From positions 169,856-233,855 of the forward strand of contig NZ_CANKYS010000008.1 in assembly GCF_947488025.1 (NCBI RefSeq): a stretch of DNA of 64,000 nucleotides, given 5' to 3'. This document shows positions 54,413 to 62,396 of this stretch, one piece after another. Below the pieces are notes generated by a model. The model saw nothing but the letters and a program-made list of their open reading frames with translations, was not told where the DNA came from and ran no database searches. Made by a program: the position numbers and the translations under genes. Within the stretch, counting starts at the first letter, position 1, and each line of letters opens with the position of its first letter. This DNA is from an uncultured Nocardioides sp. (GTDB lineage Bacteria > Actinomycetota > Actinomycetes > Propionibacteriales > Nocardioidaceae).

Positions 54413-55303
54413 TCAGATGAGGCCGGCGGCAGCCAGGCCCGTGCGGAGCTCTGCGACCTCGTGGTCGTCGAGCGCGACGAGCGGGCCGCGGACGCGGCGG
54501 TTGTCGAGCACACCGAGCAGCTCGAGGGCTGCCTTGGCGGTGGTGGCTCCGTAGTTGGGGACGCCCATCACGGCCTCGAAGGCCGGCAGGAGCGCCGTGT
54601 GGATGCGCAGGGCCTCGGCGTGGTCGCCGCGGACCCAGGCGTCGATCATCGACGCGAGCTGGTCGCCCGCGGCGTGCGCGACGACCGAGACCAGGCCGAC
54701 CCCGCCGTAGGCGAGGTAGCCCAGGGTGGCGACGTCGTCGCCGGAGTAGACGGCGTAGCCCATGTCCACGAGCTGTGCCGTGCGCGGCAGCAGGCCGGAG
54801 GCCTCCTTGACCGACGTGACGTGGTCGTAGCGGCGCATCGCCTCGTAGGTGTCGAGCTCGATGAGGCTTGCCGTGCGACCGGGGACGTCGTAGAGCATGA
54901 CCGGCAGCTCGGTCGCCTCGGCGACGGACGTGAAGTGGTGGCGCAGCCCGACCTGGCCGGGCTTGTTGTAGTAGGGGCTGACCAGCAGCACCCCGTCGAC
55001 ACCGACCTTCTCCGCCTGGCGGGCCAGCTCGACCGAGTGCGCGGTCGCGTTGGTGCCGACGCCGGCGATGACCGTGGCGCGGTCGCCGACCGCGTCCTGG
55101 ACCGCCCGCAGGATCTCGCCGTCCTCGGCGACGGACGTGGTGGGGCTCTCCCCCGTCGTGCCGCTGACCACGACGCCGTCGTTGCCGTGGGCGACCAGGT
55201 GCGCGGCGATCTGCGCCGTGCCGTCGAGGTCGACGCTGCCGTCCTCGTGGAACGCGGTGGCCATCGCCGTGAGGAGGCGGCCGAACGGGACTGCAACACT
55301 CAC
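54413..55303 (-). CDS. dapA: 4-hydroxy-tetrahydrodipicolinate synthase
   Basis: A 296-residue (beta/alpha)8 aldolase that condenses pyruvate with aspartate semialdehyde in lysine and diaminopimelate synthesis. VVSGTTGESPTT holds the catalytic Thr region, YYNKPGQ the Tyr, and VTSVKEASG the Schiff-base Lys. GTG at 55303 begins right at the family N-terminus (SVAVPFGRLLTAMATAF). No clear ribosome binding site is seen; the start codon falls inside an inverted repeat (CACGCGCG 55301-55308 with CGCGCGTG 55327-55334) that could fold in the mRNA. It is followed by rnj. Confidence 0.95.
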   Translation of the reverse strand: MSVAVPFGRLLTAMATAFHEDGSVDLDGTAQIAAHLVAHGNDGVVVSGTTGESPTTSVAEDGEILRAVQDAVGDRATVIAGVGTNATAHSVELARQAEKVGVDGVLLVSPYYNKPGQVGLRHHFTSVAEATELPVMLYDVPGRTASLIELDTYEAMRRYDHVTSVKEASGLLPRTAQLVDMGYAVYSGDDVATLGYLAYGGVGLVSVVAHAAGDQLASMIDAWVRGDHAEALRIHTALLPAFEAVMGVPNYGATTAKAALELLGVLDNRRVRGPLVALDDHEVAELRTGLAAAGLI

Positions 55304-55356
55304 GCGCGTACTCGCTTCGCTCCGTGCGCGCGTGAGGCACGTGCCGCACTGCACCG

Positions 55357-55390
55357 TTCGACTCGCTCGCTCCGCTCGCTCATGGTCGAA
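55357..55390. repeat. REP-like palindromic element
   Basis: TTCGAC and GTCGAA bracket a core of repeated gctcgctc/ccgctcgct units between dapA and the TfoX-like gene. Short dyads of the form TTCGAC-tcgctccgctcgctc are frequent dispersed repeats in high-GC actinobacteria, and this looks like one member. No second complete copy was noticed in this window. Confidence 0.45.
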
Positions 55391-55467
55391 GGTTATCGCT
55401 CCTCCTCCGTCGCGCCGTGGTCGCCGAGCCGCGAGCCGGTGTCGGACGGGTGGTCTACGGTCACGGC

Positions 55468-55800
55468 ATGGCGTACGACGAGGAGCTGGCGCGGCGCATC
55501 CACGACGTCCTCGACGGGGAGCCGGGGCTGACGTCGAAGAAGATGTTCGGCGGGCTCGGCTTCATGCTCGACGGCCACATGGCGGTCGCGGCCGCCAGTG
55601 ACGGCTCCCTCATGGTGCGCGCCGACCCGGCCGACGCCGAGGGGTGGGTCGACGGCTCGTCGGTGGCCCCGATGGAGATGCGCGGGCGCGCCATGACCGG
55701 GTGGCTGCTCGTCGCCGCCGACGCGCTCGCCGACGACGACGGGCTGCAGCTCTGGGTCGGCCGTGGGGTCGCCTTCGTGCGGACGCTGCCGCCGAAGTAA
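55468..55800 (+). CDS. TfoX N-terminal domain protein
   Basis: A 110-residue protein of the TfoX/Sxy N-terminal family: YDEELARRIHDVL, KKMFGGLGFMLDGHMAVAA (the signature KxMFGG-G), and a C-terminal GWLLVAADAL stretch. In gammaproteobacteria the domain belongs to the competence regulator TfoX; stand-alone actinobacterial forms have no known role. ATG at 55468 is the first residue of the conserved region; an in-frame GTG 51 bases upstream would add unrelated sequence. It precedes a nucleotidyltransferase gene by 21 bases. Confidence 0.9.
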   Translation: MAYDEELARRIHDVLDGEPGLTSKKMFGGLGFMLDGHMAVAAASDGSLMVRADPADAEGWVDGSSVAPMEMRGRAMTGWLLVAADALADDDGLQLWVGRGVAFVRTLPPK

Positions 55801-55821
55801 CCGGTTGCCGGCGCCGCACCG

Positions 55822-56643
55822 ATGGCGTTGGCTGGCGCCGTGACGCTGTCCCTGGACCTGCCCGCGCACCTGACCGCCGCTGACTGCGCCCTCGTCGCGG
55901 CCCTCGCCGAACGCAATCTCGCCGCGCACGGCGACGGTCTCCTCGGTCTCGTGCTGTCGGGGTCCGCCGGCCGTGGCATGGCCACCGAGCGGTCCGACCT
56001 CGACGTCTTCGTCGTGCTGGGCGACGAGGCAGCCGCCGAGAGGACCACGGCGCACTCGTCGGACGTGGACGAGATCCCCTGGTCGCGGTCCGAGCTCGAC
56101 GCGCCCGGAGCCTTCGGCACGGAGGACTGGTGGCACCGCTGGTCCTGCGCATGGGCGCCGGTCGTGCTCGACCGCACGGGCGGCGCGATCGTCACCGCGC
56201 TACGACGCCAGGCGACCCTGACGCCCGAGGAGGCCGACGCGGTCCTTATCGACCACGACCGGCTCGACGGCTGGATCAACTTCGCCTACCGCGCCCTCAA
56301 GAGCGACCGCGACGGGCGCCCGCTCGAGACCCGCCTCGACGCGGCCGAGTCGGTGCCGTGGCTGCTCGACGTGGTCTTCGCGATCGCCGGGCGGGTGCGC
56401 CCCTACAACAAGTACCTCGCCTGGGAGCTGCGGACGCACCCGATCGAGGAGTGGCCCGCCGACGATCTGCTCGGACTCGTCCAGCGCACGCTCGAGGGCG
56501 ACGTCGACGCGGTGCGGGAGACCTTCGTCCGGGTCCGCGCGGCGTGCTCGGCGTACGACGCCTCGCGCGGGCACTCCCGCACCACCGACATGATCGCGGG
56601 CTGGGGTGACGAGCTCCGGCTCCTCGAGGTCCGCCCCGGCTGA
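55822..56643 (+). CDS. Nucleotidyltransferase-domain protein (aminoglycoside adenylyltransferase-like fold)
   Basis: A 273-residue protein. Residues about 40-65 contain GSAGRGMATERSDLDVF, the GS-x-DxD motif that binds nucleotide and metal in Pol-beta-type nucleotidyltransferases. The C-terminal half is helical, with YRALKSDRDGR and RPYNKYLAWEL, resembling the helical domain of aminoglycoside or lincosamide adenylyltransferases. The substrate is unknown and resistance should not be assumed. The start may be ATG 55822 or GTG 55840; neither has a clear ribosome binding site. It probably shares a transcript with the TfoX-like gene. Confidence 0.82.
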   Translation: MALAGAVTLSLDLPAHLTAADCALVAALAERNLAAHGDGLLGLVLSGSAGRGMATERSDLDVFVVLGDEAAAERTTAHSSDVDEIPWSRSELDAPGAFGTEDWWHRWSCAWAPVVLDRTGGAIVTALRRQATLTPEEADAVLIDHDRLDGWINFAYRALKSDRDGRPLETRLDAAESVPWLLDVVFAIAGRVRPYNKYLAWELRTHPIEEWPADDLLGLVQRTLEGDVDAVRETFVRVRAACSAYDASRGHSRTTDMIAGWGDELRLLEVRPG

Positions 56644-56650
56644 GGCTGGC

Positions 56651-57061
56651 TCAGACCTCGCCGGCCGTCGCCCGCAGCACCGGCAGCACGTGGTGCTCGA
56701 GCATCGGCGCCAGGTCGTCGGGGTGGTCGTCCAGCGGGGTCCAGCGGACCTCCGCGATCTCGGCGGACGCGACCGGCTCGGCGTCGGACTCGACCCAGAA
56801 CACCGTTGAGTGCAGGGTGTGGCCCGGCTCGTTGGCGGCCTCCGAGTGGAACTCGCCCAGCAGCGTGGCCGACCCGATCTCGAGCCCGACCTCCTCGTAG
56901 GTCTCCCGCAGCGCCGCGTCCTGCGCCGACTCCCCCGGCTCGAGCTTGCCGCCGACGAGCATGAACCGCTCGGTCCCCCGCTTGCGCACGGTCAGCAGGT
57001 GCCCGTCTCGCACCAGGGCGACCGCCGCCACGACGATGTGCCGGTCATGGGCGACGTCCAT
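56651..57061 (-). CDS. NUDIX hydrolase
   Basis: A 136-residue NUDIX protein. The 23-residue Nudix box starts at GGKLEPGESAQDAALRE and ends TYEEVGLEI, with all metal-binding Glu residues present. It probably hydrolyses a nucleoside diphosphate derivative; the preceding RKRGTERFML resembles broad-specificity 8-oxo-dGTP-type members. ATG at 57061 (before DVAHDRHIVVAA) is preferred; an in-frame ATG at 57073 is possible and one at 57103 would overlap a large inverted repeat. It converges on the nucleotidyltransferase gene with 7 bases between. Confidence 0.88.
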   Translation of the reverse strand: MDVAHDRHIVVAAVALVRDGHLLTVRKRGTERFMLVGGKLEPGESAQDAALRETYEEVGLEIGSATLLGEFHSEAANEPGHTLHSTVFWVESDAEPVASAEIAEVRWTPLDDHPDDLAPMLEHHVLPVLRATAGEV

Positions 57062-57092
57062 GGGGCCGAGCATCGCAGGTTGCCCCGGACAG

Positions 57093-57136
57093 CACGCAGC
57101 CACCCTGACCGGGGCTTACCCGCGGGTGGCTGCGTG
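57093..57136. repeat. 13-base perfect inverted repeat upstream of the NUDIX gene
   Basis: CACGCAGCCACCC (57093-57105) and GGGTGGCTGCGTG (57124-57136) form a perfect 13-base-pair stem around an 18-base loop with its own short GGG/CCC pairing. It lies 32 bases before the NUDIX start, in the 302-base gap to the GntR gene. It could terminate the leftward GntR transcript, act as an operator, or be the end of a lost element. The rest of the gap (57137-57363) shows no gene; its translations look random. Confidence 0.6.
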
Positions 57137-57363
57137 ATGCTGCTCGCTGGTCCGTCAGCCGCCTCTCGGCGAAGGGCCGCTCGTAGCGGCAGGTGGTGAG
57201 GCCCGGGGGCTTTGATGCGGAGCCAGCTGTCCGGTCCAACGAGGGCCCGGCCGAGTTCATTCCCGACGTCCGGACCGCGTACGTCAGACGAATCCGCAGC
57301 CATGGGTGCGAGCTCGCATGACGCAGGCGGCGGATCAGGCGCAGGGCGTGACCGCGCGGCCGC

Positions 57364-57711
57364 TCAGCCCAGCGCGCGGCGTACGGCGTCGAGCGCCTCG
57401 GCGTCGCTGACCCCGAGGGTCCGGACGACTGAGGCGTACGACGACGCGGCCTCACGCAGCGACCGCTCGACGCCGGACCCGGCGACGAAGGTGCCGGCCC
57501 GCCCGCGGGTCTCGACGACGCCGAGGGCCTCGAGCTCCTTGTAGGCGCGGGCGACCGTGTTGGCGGCGAGGTCGAGCTCGGTCGCGAGCGAGCGCACGGG
57601 CGGCAGCCGGAAGCCGGGTTCCAGCTCACCGGCATCGACCCGGGCACGGATAGCCTCCCGCACCTGCTCGAAGGGCGGGACGCCGGACGAGGGGTCGACC
57701 ATGATCCTCAT
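57364..57711 (-). CDS. GntR-family (YtrA-type) transcriptional regulator
   Basis: A 115-residue regulator: an N-terminal winged helix (PPFEQVREAIRARVDAGELE, then LPPVRSLATELDLAANTVAR) and a short C-terminal helical tail of the YtrA subgroup, without a large effector domain. YtrA-type members often control ABC transporters, but none is adjacent. ATG at 57711 overlaps the folA stop as ATGA, so it is translated with dihydrofolate reductase. Whether it regulates folA or thyA is unknown. Confidence 0.9.
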   Translation of the reverse strand: MRIMVDPSSGVPPFEQVREAIRARVDAGELEPGFRLPPVRSLATELDLAANTVARAYKELEALGVVETRGRAGTFVAGSGVERSLREAASSYASVVRTLGVSDAEALDAVRRALG

Positions 57712-58202
57712 GCGGCGGGTTCCATCCGCTCGAGCCACACCCGCTCGTAGCCCTCGAAGGCTTCGCGCCGGGTCTCCACCCACTCGTCGGCGGGGAACTG
57801 CGGGTAGTGCACGTCGCCCTCGGGCTCGAGGTCGACCTCCGTCAGCACCTGGTGGGTGGCGTGGGGCAGCAGCGCGGCGTACACCTCACCACCCCCGGCG
57901 ACCATGAGGTCCCCGGGCTGCGACCGGGCGAGGTCGAGCGCCTCCTCGACCGTGTGGGCGACCAGCACGCCGTCGTGGCTCCACCCGGCGTGGCGGGTCA
58001 GGACGATCGTCGTGCGCCCGGGCAGCGGCCGCCCGATGGACTCGAAGGTGGTGCGTCCCATGAGCAGGGTGTGGCCCCAGGTGAGCTCCTTGAACTGGGC
58101 CTGCTCACCGGGGAGCCGCCACGGGATGTCGGGACCGTTGCCGATCACCCGGTTGCGGGCGTGGGCGGCGACGAGGACGACGCGCTGGTCGGGACGGAGC
58201 AC
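57708..58202 (-). CDS. folA: Dihydrofolate reductase
   Basis: A 164-residue enzyme that regenerates tetrahydrofolate with NADPH. Motifs: VVLVAAHARNRVIGNGPDIPW (in part; the DIPWRLP active site), MGRTTFESIGRPLPGR for cofactor binding, and VAGGGEVYAALLP near residue 100. The GTG start at 58202 gives the usual N-terminus. thyA lies nearby in the same direction (58444-59253), separated by a small convergent zinc-finger gene, so the thymidylate/folate pair is preserved but not as a simple operon. Confidence 0.95.
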   Translation of the reverse strand: MLRPDQRVVLVAAHARNRVIGNGPDIPWRLPGEQAQFKELTWGHTLLMGRTTFESIGRPLPGRTTIVLTRHAGWSHDGVLVAHTVEEALDLARSQPGDLMVAGGGEVYAALLPHATHQVLTEVDLEPEGDVHYPQFPADEWVETRREAFEGYERVWLERMEPAA

Positions 58203-58298
58203 GGGACCGACCCTACTGAGGGACGGTCCATGGGCCCTGTTCCGTGGGCCCGGGCCCTGTCACGGTGGAACGAAGAACCCCGACCCCTGGAGGCTCCG

Positions 58299-58430
58299 AT
58301 GAGCACAGAGCACCCGACCTGCCCCGACTGCCACGCCCTCGTGGCCGACCTCACCGCCCACGAGCGGTGGCACACGCGCCTGGTGGCCGACGTCGCGAAG
58401 GCGGTCAGCCAAGCACTCGAACGTCGCTAG
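58299..58430 (+). CDS. 43-residue C2H2-like zinc-finger peptide
   Basis: A tiny gene between folA and thyA. GGAGG lies 5 bases before the ATG, one of the best ribosome binding sites in the window. The product has C-P-D-C followed 12 residues later by H-x3-H (HERWH), a compact zinc-binding pattern, and ends in a basic helix (VAKAVSQALERR). It is probably a real micro-protein, perhaps a zinc-bound nucleic-acid or protein-binding peptide. It runs opposite to both neighbours and ends 13 bases from the thyA stop. Confidence 0.7.
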   Translation: MSTEHPTCPDCHALVADLTAHERWHTRLVADVAKAVSQALERR

Positions 58431-58443
58431 GACGCACTGGGCG

Positions 58444-59253
58444 CTAGACCGCGATGGGCGCCTTGATGCCCGGGTGGGGGTCGTAGCCCTCGACGGCGAC
58501 GTGCTCGAGGTCGAACCCGTCGATCTCGGTGATCGTGGGGTCGAGCACGAGGCGCGGCAGCGGGCGCGGTTCGCGGGAGAGCTGGAGCTTCGCCTGCTCG
58601 ACGTGGTTGAGGTAGAGGTGGGCGTCGCCCATGGTGTGCACGAAGTCGCCCACCTCGAGACCGGTCACCTGGGCGACCATGTGGGTCAGCAGCGCGTAGG
58701 ACGCGATGTTGAACGGCACGCCGAGGAAGGTGTCGGCCGAGCGCTGGTAGAGCTGGCACGAGAGCCGCCCCGGTCCGGACTCCGAGGGGGCGACGTAGAA
58801 CTGGAACATCGTGTGGCACGGCGGCAGGGCCATGTCGTCCACGTCGGCGACGTTCCAGGCCGAGACGATGTGCCGACGCGAGTCGGGGTTGGTGCGGATC
58901 CCCTCGACCAGCCGGGAGATCTGGTCGACGTGGCGGCCGTCGGGCGTCGGCCACGAGCGCCACTGGTAGCCGTAGACGGGACCGAGGTCGCCGTTCTCGT
59001 CGGCCCACTCGTCCCAGATGGTGATGCCGCGGTCCTGCAGCCACTTCACGTTGGTGTCGCCGCGGAGGAACCACAGCAGCTCACCGAAGACCGAGCGCGT
59101 GTGCACCTTCTTGGTGGTCACGAGCGGGAACCCCTCGGACAGGTCGAACCGCATCTGGTGGCCGAAGACGCTCAACGTGCCGGTGCCGGTGCGGTCGGTC
59201 TTCTCGACCCCCTCGTCGAGGATCCGCTGGAGGAGGTCGAGGTAGGCGCGCAC
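58444..59253 (-). CDS. thyA: Thymidylate synthase
   Basis: A 269-residue enzyme that methylates dUMP to dTMP with methylene-tetrahydrofolate, producing dihydrofolate for FolA. The catalytic Cys is in [12 protein letters not shown], with [19 protein letters not shown] at the N-terminus, [25 protein letters not shown] and HLYLNH later. GTG at 59253 is followed by the usual [12 protein letters not shown]. Length is standard. Confidence 0.97.
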   Translation of the reverse strand: MRAYLDLLQRILDEGVEKTDRTGTGTLSVFGHQMRFDLSEGFPLVTTKKVHTRSVFGELLWFLRGDTNVKWLQDRGITIWDEWADENGDLGPVYGYQWRSWPTPDGRHVDQISRLVEGIRTNPDSRRHIVSAWNVADVDDMALPPCHTMFQFYVAPSESGPGRLSCQLYQRSADTFLGVPFNIASYALLTHMVAQVTGLEVGDFVHTMGDAHLYLNHVEQAKLQLSREPRPLPRLVLDPTITEIDGFDLEHVAVEGYDPHPGIKAPIAV

Positions 59254-59283
59254 GGGACGACTCTACGACCTCCCACGACCCTC

Positions 59284-60075
59284 CTACGTGCGCGGCACGC
59301 GCGCCTCGGCGACGACGCACACGACGTCGAAGGCGAGGTCCCCGTCCGGGTCCGCGCCGTCGCGCCACCGCGCGTCGAGGGCGTCGTACGCCGTCCGCAC
59401 GCGGGCTCGCACGTCATCGGCCTGGTCGCGCCACAGCACGCCGAAGCTGCCGACCGAGGTCAGCCCCGCCCACAGGTCGTCGGCGGCCACGCGCCACCGC
59501 CACGCGTGCGTGCCGGCGTGGGTCACGGCGAGCCCGGCCTCCTCGAGGATCCCGGCCAGTCCGTGGGGCGAGCGCTCGAAGTCGCGCTCCGCAGGCAGTC
59601 GCGGCGACGGGGTACGGGTGGCACCGGCGGCGTCGAGCAGCTCGCTCCACATCACCGCCTGCGGCGGCGGGGTCGTGCCCCAGATCGTCGCGCGCACGGT
59701 GCCGCCCGGAGCGGCCACCCGCGCCAGCTCGCGCGCCCCGGCACGGGGGTCGTCCACGTGGTTGAGCACGAAGGACGCCGTCACGGTGTCGAAGCCGTCG
59801 TCGGCCAGGGGCAGGACCGGCAGGCCCGCGACCGCGACGTCGGCGCCGAGGGCGGCCGACGCCAGCGCCGCCATCTCCGGGTCGGGCTCGACCCCGACCG
59901 CGTCGTGCCCCGCCTCGCGGGCGGCGTGCACCAGCGCACCCGTGCCGCACCCGACGTCGAGCAGCCGGCCGCCTCGCGGCAGGTCGGCGAGCAGCACCGG
60001 GACGGCGCCGGCGCACAGGCCGGCGAAGCTGCGCGCGTAGGCCTGCGCCACGCCTGTCCAGAGTGCCTCAGCCAC
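59284..60075 (-). CDS. Class I SAM-dependent methyltransferase
   Basis: A 263-residue methyltransferase. The SAM-binding motif I is LLDVGCGTGALVHAA, followed by VGVEPDPEMAALA (acidic end of strand 2), DGFDTVTASFVLNHVDDP and a GGTVRATIWG motif. The fold matches the methyltransferase-11 group; the substrate is unknown. GTG at 60075 gives a short lead (AEALWTGVAQAYARSF) like related proteins; an upstream start would add an Arg-rich stretch. It ends 30 bases before thyA. Confidence 0.85.
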   Translation of the reverse strand: MAEALWTGVAQAYARSFAGLCAGAVPVLLADLPRGGRLLDVGCGTGALVHAAREAGHDAVGVEPDPEMAALASAALGADVAVAGLPVLPLADDGFDTVTASFVLNHVDDPRAGARELARVAAPGGTVRATIWGTTPPPQAVMWSELLDAAGATRTPSPRLPAERDFERSPHGLAGILEEAGLAVTHAGTHAWRWRVAADDLWAGLTSVGSFGVLWRDQADDVRARVRTAYDALDARWRDGADPDGDLAFDVVCVVAEARVPRT

Positions 60076-60107
60076 GAGGCGCGACCCTAGCGGCCGGGAC
60101 CGTCGGG

Positions 60108-60974
60108 TCAGCGCAACCGGACCGTCCCGCCGGCGACGACGGTGACCGGCTGCTCGCACGTCCACTCGGTCGGGCACACCACCACGGCGCGGCGACCCGT
60201 CTCCGACTGCCGCAGCGCGTCCTGGGAGCCGGCGCGGCGCGCGGAGTCGACCAAGTGGGCCCAGCCCCCGCCGGCCAGGGGAACGCTCTCCACCAGCACG
60301 TCGTACGGGCCGATCCCGCGGACGGGTGGCGGGATCGGGACCGCGTCGAGGGTGTCCGGCGCCTCGTCGACCGGCTCGACCTCGCCCTCGGCGTCCACCC
60401 GTACGACCTCGCCGGACCGCAGCCGCGCGACCACGGCGGCACGGTCGGTGACGTCGGCGACGAACGTCTCGACCTCGGGGAGCTCGACCACCACGTCCTG
60501 CAGGTGGAGCTCCCCCTCGGCGTACCAGGCGACGGGCAGCGGGTTCGCCTCCTCACGCACGGCCGGCGGGTCCGGGCGCGCGGCCCACCACCCCCACCCC
60601 GCAGCGAGCACCGCCACGACCGCGAGGCCGATCACGCCGCGGCGCGCTCCCCGTCGACGACGCGCGGCGCGCAGCCGGTCCGCGCGCTCGAGCCACTCCT
60701 CCGGCCCGTCGCGGGGGTCGCGCGGCCGTACGGCGTGGGGCACCGGCTCGCCCGGCCGACCGGGCAGGGCCGCCCGGTCGCGCACCTCCGCCCACAGGGT
60801 GACGTCGACCTGCTCCTCGCGCACCCGGCGCTCCCACGACCGCCGGGCGGCCAGCAGCGCCTCGGCGACCGCGAGCCGCGCGCGATCGCCCGGGACGCCC
60901 TCGTCCTCGAGGGCGCCGACGAGGTCGGGCCACCGCGCGTCGACGTACGTCGCGAAGTCCGACCGGTCCGACAC
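60108..60974 (-). CDS. Single-pass membrane protein with sigma-region-2-like N-terminus
   Basis: A 288-residue protein. The N-terminal part (FATYVDARWPDLVGALEDEG, then AVAEALLAARRSWERRV) resembles region 2 of SigE/ECF-type sigma factors in pattern, but the core DNA-melting residues are not convincing and no region 4 follows. A basic linker leads to one membrane helix (GVIGLAVVAVLAAGWGWWAA) and an external beta-rich domain of about 140 residues with two cysteines (VCPTEWTC). It might be a relative of sigma/anti-sigma fusions or a lineage-specific protein. GTG at 60974 lies 3 bases after the stop of the small upstream gene. Function unknown. Confidence 0.7.
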   Translation of the reverse strand: MSDRSDFATYVDARWPDLVGALEDEGVPGDRARLAVAEALLAARRSWERRVREEQVDVTLWAEVRDRAALPGRPGEPVPHAVRPRDPRDGPEEWLERADRLRAARRRRGARRGVIGLAVVAVLAAGWGWWAARPDPPAVREEANPLPVAWYAEGELHLQDVVVELPEVETFVADVTDRAAVVARLRSGEVVRVDAEGEVEPVDEAPDTLDAVPIPPPVRGIGPYDVLVESVPLAGGGWAHLVDSARRAGSQDALRQSETGRRAVVVCPTEWTCEQPVTVVAGGTVRLR

Positions 60975-60977
60975 GCC

Positions 60978-61229
60978 TCAGGCGCTCAGCGACATCGGTC
61001 CGTAGACCTGCCGGTCGTGCTCGAACAACGTCACCGCGGCCACGCCGTGCTCGGCCAGGTCGGCCCAGATCTCGCCCACCCACGACTCGGCGTCGCCCTG
61101 GTTGGCGAAGCGCTGGTCGGAGTGGCCGGCCACCTCGAGGGCCTCGCCGGACGCGTCCTCCAGGCGCCACCACCACGGCCGCTCGGAGGCCGAGGGCTGG
61201 CGGAACGTCGGCGGCTGGCCGGGCAGCAC
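60978..61229 (-). CDS. Small hypothetical protein
   Basis: An 83-residue soluble protein with PWWWRLEDASGEAL and AESWVGEIWADLAEHGVAAV; the pattern of a short beta hairpin followed by an amphipathic helix looks globular and real. No family is recognised. It sits between gcvT (1 base apart) and the sigma-like membrane protein (3 bases apart), all leftward, so the three are probably cotranscribed. The GTG start at 61229 directly follows the gcvT stop. Confidence 0.7.
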   Translation of the reverse strand: MLPGQPPTFRQPSASERPWWWRLEDASGEALEVAGHSDQRFANQGDAESWVGEIWADLAEHGVAAVTLFEHDRQVYGPMSLSA

Positions 61230-61230
61230 G

Positions 61231-62340
61231 TCAGGACTCCTTCACCGAGGGGTCGACGAAGGGCGGCTTGACGAGCTGGAAGATCTCGCGCCGGCCGCGG
61301 ATGTCGACGCCGACCTGAGCGTCCGCGGCGACCATGGTCGGGACCAGCGCGAGGCCGATGCCCTTCTTGAGCGTCGGGGAGAACGTGCCGGAGGTGATGT
61401 CGGCGAGCGGCACGTCGTGGGTGAGGGTGACGCCCATGCCTGGGCGCGGGATGCCGCGGCCGACAGCGATGAGCCCGCGCAGGCGCCGCTTCGGGCCTGC
61501 CTCCTTGACCGCGAGCACCGCGTCACGGCCCCAGAAGGCCTCCTTCTTCCAGCCCACGGCCCACGACAGCCCCGCCTCGACGGGGTTGGTGTCGAGGCTG
61601 ATGTCCTGGCCGTGCAGCGGGTAGCCCATCTCCGTGCGGAGCGTGTCGCGGGCGCCGAGGCCGCACGCCGTGATGCCCCACTCCTCGCCGGCGGCCATGA
61701 GCTCGTCCCACAGCTGACCGGCCACGGAGTTGGCCACGACCAGCTCGTAGCCGCGCTCGCCGGTGTAGCCGGTGCGGCACACGACGACGCCGACGCCGGT
61801 GTCGCCGAGCTCGGCCTCGACGAAGGACATGTAGTCGTGGCCGGTCGGGAGCCCGACCTTCTCGAGCACCTCGTCGGAGCGGGTGCCCTGGACGGCCAGC
61901 ACGGCGTAGTCGTCGTGGTGGCTGCGGACCTTCACCCCGTCGGGCGCCGCGGCGGTGAGGCGGGCCACCACCTCGGCGGTGTTGGCCGCGTTGGGGATCA
62001 GCAGCACGTGCTCGTCGTCGTGCCAGTAGGCGATGAGGTCGTCGACGATGCCGCCGGACTCGTCGAGGCAGAGGGTGTACTGCGCCTTGCCGGGCTCGAT
62101 CTTGGCGAGGTCGTTGGAGAGGGTGGCGTTGACGAAGTCGGCGGCACCCGGACCGGACACCATCGCCTTGCCGAGGTGGCTGACGTCGAAGATCCCGACC
62201 GCCTCGCGGACGGCCGTGTGCTCCTTCACGACGCCGGTCGGGTACTCCAGCGGCATCGACCACCCGCCGAACTCGGCGAACTTCGCACCGAGGGCCTCGT
62301 GACGGTCGTGGAGGGGCGACTGCTTGAGCGATCCGGCCAT
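61231..62340 (-). CDS. gcvT: Aminomethyltransferase (glycine cleavage T protein)
   Basis: A 369-residue T protein of the glycine cleavage system; it moves the aminomethyl carbon of glycine to tetrahydrofolate. Typical motifs are PLHDRHEALGAKFAEFGGW, GIFDVSHLGKAMV, DESGGIVDDLIAY, RTGYTGERGYEL, GLGARDTLRTEMGYPLHG and the C-terminal barrel ending with TSGTFSPTLKKGIGLALV. No glycine riboswitch is seen in the 56-base gap to pepA. gcvH and gcvP are not in the window. Confidence 0.96.
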   Translation of the reverse strand: MAGSLKQSPLHDRHEALGAKFAEFGGWSMPLEYPTGVVKEHTAVREAVGIFDVSHLGKAMVSGPGAADFVNATLSNDLAKIEPGKAQYTLCLDESGGIVDDLIAYWHDDEHVLLIPNAANTAEVVARLTAAAPDGVKVRSHHDDYAVLAVQGTRSDEVLEKVGLPTGHDYMSFVEAELGDTGVGVVVCRTGYTGERGYELVVANSVAGQLWDELMAAGEEWGITACGLGARDTLRTEMGYPLHGQDISLDTNPVEAGLSWAVGWKKEAFWGRDAVLAVKEAGPKRRLRGLIAVGRGIPRPGMGVTLTHDVPLADITSGTFSPTLKKGIGLALVPTMVAADAQVGVDIRGRREIFQLVKPPFVDPSVKES

Positions 62341-62383
62341 GGCGCCGAACCTACCGCAGCACCGGAGCGTGTCAGGCCTCCCC

Positions 62384-62389
62384 TAACAT
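62384..62389 (+). promoter_or_regulatory. -10 box for a leaderless pepA transcript
   Basis: TAACAT ends 7 bases before the GTG at 62397, the spacing expected when transcription begins at the start codon. It overlaps the alternative ATG at 62388, which would then lie upstream of the transcript start. This supports GTG 62397 as the true start. Confidence 0.5.
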
Positions 62390-62396
62390 GCCCCGG

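Noticed and set aside
55822..56643. Antibiotic resistance gene (aminoglycoside adenylyltransferase)
   Set aside because: Only the nucleotidyltransferase motif and general layout match; nothing specific for a drug substrate and no mobile context.
62341..62396. Glycine riboswitch upstream of gcvT
   Set aside because: The gap to pepA is only 56 bases and shows none of the tandem aptamer structure.
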